From NCBI RefSeq assembly GCF_905220415.1, contig NC_059539.1:9114001-9178000 (forward strand): DNA of 64,000 nucleotides, read 5' to 3'. This DNA is from Colias croceus. Lineage: Eukaryota > Arthropoda > Insecta > Lepidoptera > Pieridae. This document shows, one piece after another, positions 22,065 to 33,000 of the stretch. The position numbers and the translations under genes are program-made. How positions within the stretch are numbered: the first letter of the stretch is position 1; each line of letters opens with the position of its first letter. The notes beneath the pieces were generated by a model. That model was not told where the DNA came from. It searched no databases and saw only the letters and a program-made list of their open reading frames with translations.

Positions 22065-22139
22065 TCACGAGTGGCTGAGTTGGTTAGGCATCCGCCCCGG
22101 AATGGCGCGAAGGATGCGGGTTCGAGTCCCGCCTCGTGA
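22065..22139 (+). tRNA. tRNA-like gene, plus array copy 6 (last)
   Basis: The last copy. The unit breaks off about 33 bp after the tRNA-like 3' end, at about 22172, into unrelated AT-rich sequence. Confidence 0.55.
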
Positions 22140-22697
22140 TCGAATTTTTTCTATTCTTTATAAATTTATATAAATTATAATATGTATAATATGTATTTTC
22201 ACACATGAAAAAATTGTAATATTTTATATTATATTTTATAAATGCAGATAAAAATATGCCGTTAAAATAAGAATAATTTGTACCTTTACATGAACTACGT
22301 ATCTAAACTAAACAAAATCCACTTTGAAAAACACACTTCACTTTAAACTTATAGTCATTATGTAGAAGTTTTTTTATTTTTTAATTTAAAACACTGTTTT
22401 AACATTTTATTTACATCATTAATAAATCATAATATGAACCACAATATGAACCAAAACACAACCCTCATCCTCCAATTCTCAAGTGACACTTGCACCATTT
22501 TTTGTTTGACTGACTGCTGACGTTTACTTGACGGTGCTAAAACCGTAAATTTACCGATTTCTATAAAAAATTTAAGAATATTTCATTAAAAAAAATTATT
22601 TTCTGATTATTAATTCTATGATAATGGTATAATAGATTGCCTATCAAAAACAGCTATGTATTACTGAGTAAATCATGCAATAAAACTCATGATGTAG

Positions 22698-22735
22698 TAT
22701 CGATAAGGCACTTTAGCGGTACTGTAATATCGATT
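22698..22735. promoter_or_regulatory. DRE-like promoter elements upstream of mextli
   Basis: A perfect TATCGATA palindrome (22698-22705) matches the DREF-binding DRE of insect housekeeping promoters, and a near match TATCGATT follows at about 22,728. They lie 130-160 bp upstream of the likely first mxt exon, in the interval between mxt (plus) and the 5' side of Piezo (minus), so they could serve a divergent promoter. The DRE role is established in Drosophila; its use here is inferred. Confidence 0.45.
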
Positions 22736-22859
22736 TTTATAATTATTTTCAAACAGTATTAATTTTTAATTTTCACAAAAAAAAGGTTTTATTGTAATTA
22801 GTATTAATATTAAAAATTATAAATAATTAATTAAATTTTAGTATTTTTTTACATGTAAA

Positions 22860-22928
22860 AGTGTGGAGTGAACGATTGAACGTCACCGCACTAAATTTAT
22901 TTTTATTGCGAATTAATGGCGTAGCCAG
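22860..22928 (+). other. mxt: mextli 5' untranslated first exon
   Basis: The sequence around GTGTGGAGTGAACGATTGAA ends TAGCCAG|GTGAGT, a strong donor. It contains ATGGCGTAG, a two-codon upstream reading frame. The exon would splice to the CACC-ATG exon at 23408. The 5' end is estimated, because no clear initiator was found. Confidence 0.5.
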
Positions 22929-23176
22929 GTGAGTTTTCTTGTTTATTTCTTATTTCATAGTGTTCTATAGTTTTCAATTGTTTTGTCTAAATGTATAACA
23001 TCGAGTAAAATATCACATCTTTCAAAAAGTCTAAATTTTTTCACATATACTTTTATATTTCAAGAAAAACTAATTTTACGAGTAATGAACACGTATTGGA
23101 TTTGTTCCGAATTTATTCGCTAGGATTATTGTCATCACTTTCACTTTTCACGCTTTTTGCCGATAATAGTGGTTTC

Positions 23177-23217
23177 AGTTTGTGTACATTACAACAAACT
23201 CCAGTCGCCATGGATGA
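23177..23217 (+). CDS. mxt: Alternative mextli first exon
   Basis: An arthropod-type initiator TCAGT (23175-23179) is followed by GCCATGG, a good start context, with ATG at 23210. The exon ends ATGGATGA|GTGAGT at 23217. Splicing to 23408 gives M-D-D-T ahead of the normal MSTLTK start, in frame. It lies between the 22928 donor and the 23408 acceptor, so it would be an alternative promoter and N-terminus. Confidence 0.4.
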
Positions 23218-23411
23218 GTGAGTTGCCCATTTTTATGATAGCCTGGTTCCTGTTCATTGTTTCATTAGCTATGAATAAATTATGACAAGGTTACATACAA
23301 ATGTTTCGCTAAAATTGTTCAATTATTAATCGTCACGTCACAGTTTAGAAACAAATGATTTTTTTTCTGCTACAAAATAAAAATGTTTTCGGTTTATTTA
23401 CCAACAGCACC

Positions 23412-24008
23412 ATGTCGACTCTAACGAAAATGACCCGCGCAGTCAAAAAACTTGAAGTTCCCAGACCCCTTAAATCGACGACTAGTTCTGCACATAACCG
23501 CAACTCGGTATTAGATGTTAAAATAAATTCTGGTAAGAATCTTATTGGATTATAACTTATGATACATTAAATTTAAAAATAAATAGGTATTTGTTCTTAT
23601 TCTAACTTATTATTATTTTGTAGTTGATGACCTAATAGTACTGACGGAGGCAGTAGCTTATCAAATGATGCAGGGGAATTTTGATCGGGCTCTTCAAAGT
23701 AATGTTTCCACTATGTATTCCAATCTGAAACTCTATGGAGCTCAACTAGAGGCATTGTATAAAGACTTCTTAGACAGGTATGGTAAAATTCTATTTTTGA
23801 AAATAAATCATTAGATTAGGAGCAAGAAAAAACTTAAAAAGTATTATTTTGCAGGTATTTTGTTGTGTTCCGCAATGGATCCCAGGATGAGCGACTAGAT
23901 AAAAAAACTCGACTTCATTTGCTTGAGTTAATTGAGTTGCGCGCTAAACACTGGCAGGGTTCTGATTATATGAGTCAATACTACCGACACCGTGGCACCC
24001 ACGCAGAG
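23412..24008 (+). CDS. mxt: mextli exons 2-4: N-terminus and MIF4G-like region
   Basis: Three exons encode a basic N-terminus (MTRAVKKLEVPRPL) followed by an all-helical stretch: LIVLTEAVAYQMMQ, then MYSNLKLYGAQLEALYKDFL, then TRLHLLELIELRAKHW. This is the MIF4G-like part, known in the family for interaction with eIF3 and other initiation factors. The donor at 24009 is GTAAAT. The acceptor of the next exon is the TTGTAG at 24777; the upstream AG at 24753 would put a stop in frame. Confidence 0.88.
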
Positions 24009-27000
24009 GTAAATGATTGCTCTGACACTTCTTATCTATATAAAGAGATGGAGATAGTATTTTCTTCCACTTAGCTATTTACAATTGTGACTAACATGAA
24101 ATGTATAAATGAGTCCATAAACCTACAGATTTCATATTTATTTAAGCAATGATACATGCATACTAAATATTTAGTTTACAACCACAATTAAATATATGTA
24201 TGTCTAGGTCATGCATTAATATGTGATGATACTGGCAATTAGCATGCCTAAATAATTAAAAATTTTGGTGATATGACATCATCTACTTATTAATTATTAT
24301 AACTACTGTATTAGAATTATAATGATTAATGTACAAAAAATCGATGAATTTCAAATGGAAGCAACTATTTATTCTCATCAAAACATGTTATAAATGTTTT
24401 ATTTATAAGTAAACTAGCTTACTGCCCGCGGCTTCGCCCGCTTTGTCTAAAACCTAATAAATTATATACTAAAACCTTCCTCTTGAATCACTCTATCTTT
24501 AAAAAAAAACCGCATCAAAATCCGTTGCCTAGTTTTAAAGATTTAATCATACAAAGGGATATAGGGACAGAGAAAGCGACTTTGTTTTATACTATATAAG
24601 TAAATAAAAGTGCAATATAGTATATAAGTAAATAAAAGCTAGTCAATTGTATGTATTGTATTCAATAAAATGCAGTTCCGTGGAGAGGCAACAATACAAA
24701 GTATAAAATAATATTATCAAATATCATTAAAACATTTTTTTCTGATCACATAGCTACTGAAGGTGTTATTATTGTAGCCACTCTTGGTGCCAACAATGGA
24801 GGGTGCGGGGTCCGGTGGCTCGGTGTCCCCGACGCTGGCTGCGCCCGCCGAGCCGCCGACCCTGCTGGGACCCGGTGAAGTGATCAAGCCGTCCGGAAAG
24901 TTCCCCAAGCCCACTAAGATACCCGGAAAGAATTATTCCAAGGATGAGGTTGTTATTCGAAATGCTGATTCTGGGAAAGGTATGTGAATATTTTCAATTT
25001 ATGCGGAAAAAAACGGTTTGATTTAATTTTTATTTAAATAAATGTGCATCTTTTCAGTTTATCAATTACAAAAAATAAAAAAAAATATAAGGCAAGATTT
25101 GAACTTCAAAAGCATTTGATTTTGTGTTATTTTATTTATTTTTCCATTTTAAATATTATATCAGGCTATTAACAAAAGTTTATGTAAGGTATAGTAGAAT
25201 TTTTTGAATTTGAATAAAATAAATGTATGCCATTAATTTTTCTTGTTGGTATTGCATCCAGATTGCATTCTTATTAGAAAACAATATGTTTTCAATTACT
25301 GAAAATGCATGTAACTTTTGTTATTTATAGTGCATGATTAAAATCAATTATATTTTAATTAATTATTCTGTAGTTTAAATTGTGCATGTTGATAATAATT
25401 AGTAATTTTAAATTCTTTAACATTTTTATTTCTTATTAATTTTCAATCTTATAAGAAAAAAGATATAAAGAAATATTAATTAATTAATTACTTTTATGTG
25501 ATGATACATCTTATGAATATATCTATTACTTTTTATTGTCCATATAAATGCTACGAAAATGTATGTACCCTTAAATATAAAACAAATCGCATATTTAACA
25601 AGAGTATAGGCCCAATTCAACACCACTATTATTTTGGGAAAACTCGTCTACCCCTATTGAGGTTATTAGGTAAGTTTGCGAATGTGTCTGAAGTTTGATT
25701 TTGGGTTTCCAGTGATGGGTATCAAGGGCAGGCGGGTGCACATGATCGAGGAGCTAAGTGATACAATAATATCCTTTCAGAGAGGTATGAATGCACGGTG
25801 ACGGTGTGGGGCTGTGCGACGCTTAGCATGGTGTTCTGGAACCTTCCTGTCTCTATGCTTTCCCCCTAACTATCTAAAATGAACGAGAAGATTTTTTTGA
25901 TAGGGTTGATACTTAAATTATAATATTAAAAAATGTTTATCCTCATGATTGTTTAACATAACTTAATGTGGCGAAATTTAAGTAACCAGAATTTAAACGT
26001 TTCGTTAACGTAATAATAAAGAGATCTTAAAAAAATGAAAGAAGTGAAATGAAAGTCCATGCTCCATCTTAAAAAAATAATGAATTGCTGTAAATAATTA
26101 TTATTAAAACAAATCCGCTCTTGTCTTGCCCATACTCGCTCATTTCTGATAGATAGGCAATTCGAAACTACCATTTATTATGTATGAAAACAAATAAAAA
26201 AAAGATCGACAGTTCTGATCGAGGAGTTCATTCAGTTCCAGGTTAATAATAATAAATTAACTTTCATTAAATAATCTCACGCCATATAATCACATTTAGC
26301 TTTAAGCTTTTCCAAATGGTAACAAAACTAACACGCACAATGTAATAATAACCCTTACATTAAATAAATAATTAAATGATTTCAGTGAGCCCTGGAGCTA
26401 AAGAGCGATTGGTGCAAATTACTGGACCCAATGAGGAGAATGTAAAGTAAGTGGTTATATTTTTTTTATTTATTAGAGCTCAGGTACTTTTATCAATCAA
26501 TTTAGCTTGATAAGTCGTAATTTTATAAATTTATATTGTATAAGTTATTAATCCTTAGAGTCTATAATAAAGCATTTCTAATATTCTGCTAAAACAGAAC
26601 CCTGAATGTGACCTTATCTTTAGATTTGCGTTATAATAGATAAAATTTTTCTTAAAGGTATGTCTGACATACATTCTTTCGCCCACGCATTGTCGTGTAA
26701 CTAACAGGTTTATGATAAAATAAAAACGAGATAAAATAACGTGACTTAATATTGCACGCTAAGACAGATATGGCCTTATATGCAATGTAATATTACTCGG
26801 TTTTGAAATTGACGCTTCAGTGGCTAATGAACTCGAATGCATAAATGACTCATGAATTATGAAGCTCTATAAGGATACGACGATTTCGTGATTTTGGCTG
26901 TTTCGTTTATAGACACAGGTTATTTGAGAATTTTAGTATAGCATAGACTGAATAATGAATCATTATAGAATTTTACATGCGAACGGCATAATGACGAATG

Positions 27001-30000
27001 ACGATTATGTTGACGTAATTGTTTATTGCATATTATAAGCCTTGTAGCCTTGCGTATTACATATTATAATATCATCATAATATATTTCTCGTGTAGTGTT
27101 TACATAACTTGAATCTCATTAATTTATTAAAAAATGAAAAAAATATAATGAGAAACGCGATGATACGAATACATTTTACATTACAAATTAAAGTATAGTA
27201 TAGCGATATGACTGGTTCTTTACAAACACATCCCTTGTTACGCATCCTCGCATATCTCTGGTGGAAAAGCACCCATAAGCTGTCGGTAACTACTGCACAT
27301 AGCAGCTGGAATAGTTAGCGACAGTTAGTAGTCTTAATTACTTGGTCGTATTATATTTCTTTAATCACTCTAAAAGATATTGTGCAAACAACCTATACAC
27401 ACATATCTAATACAGCCACGCAAAACACCTGATTGGCGACACGATTCGCCGCAACGCGTCGCCCGTGCGGCTGGAGGGCGCGCTCGAGGGCGGGCTCGGC
27501 GCTTCACGCGCTTCGCTAGACTCCAACGGTTCCGATGAACCGGTGCGCCCTAGAGAGGTACGTTCTATTTACTTGTTTAGATTTTGTTGATTAGAAACTA
27601 GTTTTTGTAGAGTTTGGGTAAAAAAAGGTTATATAATCATGAGCTTTCAGCATGTAACTAATCATTTATTATTGTCAAAAGTTATAGAAGATATTTTTAT
27701 ATAGGAATATTATTGAATTTGAATAGATATCTAGTATATAATGTATTTTTCATATAAGTACGATTCATATTTTTGTAAAAAAGTGTGTAATCGAGTAGTG
27801 CGGAAACGCACGCAAGCGGGAAAACAATTTTTCGTATTGGAATTAACGTTTTATAGTAATTGCATTGTTATATATCATATGTTAAGCGATTTTGCTTTAC
27901 TAATTTTTTTTTTGTTAAATTAATTTGAATGTATCATACAGTAAAATATTACTGAGATGGGAAAATAATATCGATTTTAATTTGTTATATTTCAGAAATC
28001 GCCGCATAACAATAGGGCTCTACTGCATAGCTTTTCCACCAACGATGCTGCCCTGGGAGAGTATAAGTACACTGTGACTTTTGGCCAACATTCCATTAAG
28101 ATCACTGGTAACAATTTGGATCTCGTTAAGGTGAGTTTTATTTGCCTTCCTTTACGTAATTTCAAGAAGATTAGTGTTTGGTGACACCAATATGAAATGG
28201 TTTGTTCAAAGCTGTAATGCTGGACCTAATTTTTTTGAACAAATTTAATATTTTGTTAATTTTTATTAAGCTATTGCATAGCTTCTATCGCGGGCCTTGA
28301 GCGCGGGGACCGAATCGAGAAATTCCGTAACGAAAAAACCTCACGCTACCCACTCCGACGGGCTCGGAGGAAGGCATGCTTGCAATAGCTTTACCGCGGC
28401 AGTCCCCGAGTGCCACATGTCTTTTTTATTTGTAGAAGGAAATGCATGTTGAGATTGTACATTGCAGACGGCGAAGCTGGTGCTGGACGAGTACTTCGAG
28501 AGCGCGGGCGCGCTGGAGGCGATGGGCGCGGGCTCGGGCGACTTCTTCACGCTGTCACAGCGGCCCGCCGCCGCGCTGCTGCTGCGCGACGACGCCGCGC
28601 TCAACGGCGCCGACGACGACGACGTGTTCGCGCCGCCGCAGACAGACGAGAACGCAGGTGCGTGTGCGGTGGTGACGTCACGCGGCTGCCGTAGCTCAGT
28701 GTTTACTGTTGTGTAGCTGTGTCGATGTGTAGAAGGAGGTGAAAGGTGATGTCATCGGACTGGCGTATAGTGCCACAAACTTATCTGACCCGGTGACGGT
28801 GTCACTGATGTCGATTTCTTTTTATTTAAACAAAATATTTCGTATGAAAAGTCTGTGAAAATGTGACATTTCAAAATGGCGGCACGTAGTTCCAGTTTTT
28901 ACCACCGGGTCAGTTAAGTTTGTGGCACTGTAACTCGGTGTTAGCTGTTTAGGTGTAGTGATCTGTATGAGGGGGTGAGTGATGACGTCATCGGACTGGC
29001 GTAGCTCGGTGTTTACTGTTAGCTCATAGCTGTGTCGATGTGTAGGAAGGCGGGGGGGTAAAGGTGACGTCATCGGACTGGCGTAACTCGGTGTTAGCTG
29101 TTTAGGTGTAGTGTGTATGAGGGGGTGAGTGATGACGTCACTGTGTTGGCGTAGCTCGGTGTTAACTGTTAGCTGTATCAATGTGTATGAGGGAGATGGG
29201 GGTGCGTGATGTGACATGCGGCTAGCGTAGTTCGATGTTAGCTGTTCTGATGTGTATGAAGGGGGGGGGGGGGGGGGTTAGTAATGACATCTTCGGACTG
29301 GCGTAGCTCGGTGTTTACTGTTAGCTGTAGCGATGTGTATGAGGGGGTGAATGATGACGTCATGATACTAGTTGTAAACTATGTGTGGTTCGGTGTATAG
29401 CTATACTGTTGTGTATTTGGTTAAGTGTTTAGATGAATCTGTATTTGCAAAGGGATTATTTTTCTGTCTTATGAATGAATGAATGTCTGTCTTATCATAA
29501 TAAATTAATCTCTAGACTTAGACGGGTTGATTTATACAAATAAGATTAAATGGATATTTCTACTTCTCTTCTTTTTAGTTGAAGACGTCATCGGAAGTAA
29601 GCAATTTTTGAAAATTAGGAATCTAAGTATTTTAAACGATTTTTTTGCTGTGGAAGTCTTAAGTAATACTAGTGATATCTTTTATATTTATAATAAGGAT
29701 TAAAATTTAAACATTTAATAGTAATACTTGCATGAAAATAAAGTTTGAAACAAATTTTTCTTGCGCCTTCGAGTTTATACTAACCTAGGAAGCATGACGA
29801 AATTCTGCTGTTTAGATACAAAGAGTGCTATAATACAGCTACAATAATAATAAAGGTATTTATTTGAATATCTCTTAGCGACTGGCTGAAGCATGTAGGG
29901 TTTGGAAACAGTAATTTATAGATTGTGGTTGAATTTCAATTCTCATCAATTGTTTTATATTATGTATTATTGTATATTGTGTATTTATTATTATACCATT

Positions 30001-33000
30001 TCACTTATACTATATGAAACACGGGTTATGGCAGCGTGTTTTTCCAAATTAAACATTTTATCATCGGCCATTATTAATGTTTCACCTGCCCATAACATTA
30101 ACTAGCGACGGTTTCATTATTCATGAACAATTATGGTATTACATGTTTCGTAAATTAACAGGTATCTTTCCCACTTTTTTTTTCAAAATTCAAAACGTCA
30201 TCAAAATAACTCCAACATTTCAAAAGAAATACCAAGTTGTAAAACTATCACTATAAATAAAAATCTTTTAATTCCATTAAAAGTACACTACATCTTCTCG
30301 CCATTTATTTCATTTCAACTATTTTACACACACACACACACACTTGTACATGTTTCAATTAATAAAAAACAGAACACCCGAGTCGATGTTTTATTTACAC
30401 ACAAGAAACATACTGCAAAAGTATAATTTAGCACGTTTTGACGGACAAAACAACATAATTGTTGATGAATGTGTGCCGTCCACGCTCGCGCCGCGGAGTC
30501 GCGCCGCGCGTAGGTACAGTGTGCGTTGTGCGTGTGCAGGCGACGGCGAGGCGGTGCCGCGCCGGCCGCGCTTCTCGCGCGCCACCTCCACCGACAAGAA
30601 CCAAGGTAAGCTTCTAGAACATTCGATCGCGAGCGGCACCCTTCTAGAACATATTTTGATAGCGAGCGAACCCTTCTAGAACATTCGATCGCGAGCGAAC
30701 TCTTCTAGCACATTCGATCGCAAGCGAACCCTTCTAGAACATTCGATCGTGAGCGAACCCTTCTAGAACATGCGGCACCCTTCTAGAACATTCGATCGCG
30801 ATGGAACCCTTCTAGAACATTCGATCGCGAGCGAACCCTTCTAGAACATTTGATCGTCAGCGAACATTCGATCGTGAGCGGACACCTTCTAGAATGTTCC
30901 ATGTTGTTCTAGAATGTTCGACGGTGATTGGCACGCGTCTGGAACTTGATGTTGTGCGTAGGAGTATGCTTTGCTTCTGTATGGATGTTTGCGGTTGCAA
31001 TTTTTGGACACACTGAAATAATGTAAGGATGTACTCGCAACGCAACGTGTCAACGATTAGTTTTAATGAAAATTTGTGGTTGAGTTAAGTTAAACCATAT
31101 AAAATTATTTAGATTGATTTGGTTCTGAATGTATGTATTCAAACTTAAAAAAAGTGTGTTTAGATATTGTAACCTTTCACATTCAGTTCGTCGCAATAAT
31201 ATTTAAATTGCGCTTTTAATGTCGCTCGCTATCGATGTTCAAGTTATTTGCCGGAAATTATACATATGACAGGCACACGTACACACATGAAATCGTATCA
31301 TATTCATTAAAATCATTTATTCCGTTTTTTTTTTCACCTATTTTATTATTTTTATTTCATTTCAGAAAAAAACTATTTACATATTTAGAAATATTACTAT
31401 AAAATCATGATTTAGTAGAAGGTTTATACATAGTTTGAGAATCTAGAAAAGTTTAATAGCCTCTTAATGTTTTTTTAATATACAACAACAATAACACAAA
31501 CATGAAGCTCATAGAGTTTTAAACATAAGTTACGCGAATATTTATCAAGGTCTGTTTATTACATTTTCTAACACAGCACAAAATATGTATATTTAAAAAT
31601 ATACTAATACCACTTTGCTTATTGTGCATTGTGAAAACTAATGTAGCTTTCTGTATCAACATTTTGATTAATAGAAATTAGAAACATTAACTGCATGCAG
31701 TTTTATCGCTTGACTTTTGAAGTTAAAATGTGATAAGACTGTTTTTAATATCATTATTTAGCAAAATGATTAATATTAGAATGGTTTGTCGATCGTGTAG
31801 AATGCAGAAGTCAGTCTAACCAGATTATTTTGCAACATTTGTGATTAATTAACAATAGATATTTATTAATCTTTTTATGATTATAATATATCTTGCTTCA
31901 AAATGAATGTTTCATATTGTATTAATAGCAAGAAAATTGGCACAAAGCAACCATTCCTTACGGGAAAATAAAAAAATGATAGAACCTTAACTAGTAGAAA
32001 TTCCTTGCAGCAATACGATAAATGACAATATATCATTTGCTGCAGAAAGCGAATCAGTATTTCATAATCAACATACAGACCGGAAACACGTAATGTTTCG
32101 GGTCGGTAATGATGAGTATTGCGAACCGAATTGTTCGCGTTCGCACGTACACGTGTGTGGCACGGCGCAGGTGCAGGCGCAGCGGGCTCGCGGCAGGTGT
32201 ACACGTACGAGACGCTGGTGCAGTACGCGGACTCGCCGCTCAGCAAGCTGCCGCCGGCCGGGCTGGCGTCGTTCCCGCCGGAGCTCGCGCGCAAGGTAAC
32301 GCTGTCGGCGCCGCGCCCCCCCCGCGCCCCGCCCGCGCGCCCCGCGCCGCCCCCCGCCCCGCCCGCGCCGCGCCTGCTGCCCTTCCGCGTGTGGCCGCCG
32401 CTGCACCACCCCAACTACCTGGCGGCGCTGCTCTGCCGCAACTTCTACTAGCGAGGGGCAGCCGGCGCGCGCACTGGGGAACGAGATCGCGAGGCGTTTT
32501 GAATGTCCCTATTACCTTGCTTTTTTGACGCTCAGGAATATAATTTCTTTGCGCTAGACGCCCCAGTGAAAGATTCTGGATAGCAGATGGAACAGGATTT
32601 CGGGACGCGGAAGCCAGTAGATCTGGCTCGGCTTTTATAGGCTCGGTGTTACCGCTTTAGACGCATGCAGATATCGTTCTCTGTGGGCTGTGGGGTTATG
32701 ACAAATCGTCTCGCGATCGCCCCCTAGTTTAGTCGCCCTTTCCTTCCCCGACCGGAGACTGAGCTCGTCCCGCTCGACCCCCTCTCCCACGCACCAAAAA
32801 ACGTCAGCCAACAAACTAACGCTAGCTTTCATTTGTGTAAAATATTTAACATAACAAACGTGCTCGATTGTGGGTTGAATATTATACCGGGGTTTCGTAG
32901 GTAAACTTCCGGATAATCTTTGAGTATGGTTTATAATTTTGATGAATGGGTAACGTTTTCCGGCTCCTCTTTAGGCAGCCGAGATTAACTTATCGGTATC

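Larger units (their letters stand above)
18758..22172. repeat. Head-to-head tandem arrays of a 310-bp tRNA-like unit
   Basis: A 310-bp unit is repeated in one orientation from 18758 to about 20373 (5 full units plus a partial) and in the opposite orientation from about 20374 to 22172 (6 tRNA-like copies). By eye the units are almost identical: one plus-strand unit has an extra A near 21,097 and a G-to-A change at 21,207 inside the tRNA-like 3' stem. Each unit contains a tRNA-like gene, a T6 run just after it, and a spacer containing GCGCGCCATCTATTG. The junction near 20374 joins different points of the unit, so it is not a mirror-symmetric centre. The arrays lie upstream of the Piezo ATG exon, either in its 5' intron or in its 5' flank. 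Confidence 0.97.

Noticed and set aside
24752..24777. Upstream acceptor AG at 24753 for mextli exon 5
   Set aside because: Using it puts a TAG stop in frame after seven codons; the acceptor at 24777 keeps the frame.
28341..28716. Overlapping frames around mextli exon 10
   Set aside because: Shadows of the GC-rich exon in other frames and on the other strand.
28822..29217. 131-residue minus-strand frame (SHHAPPSPSYTLIQLTVNTE)
   Set aside because: Reverse reading of the CRE-containing minisatellite; the repeats in the protein only mirror the DNA repeat.
31881..32528. Several Arg/Gly/Pro-rich frames over mextli exon 12
   Set aside because: Alternative frames of the GC-rich coding exon; only the frame with YTYETLV joins the flanking exons in phase.
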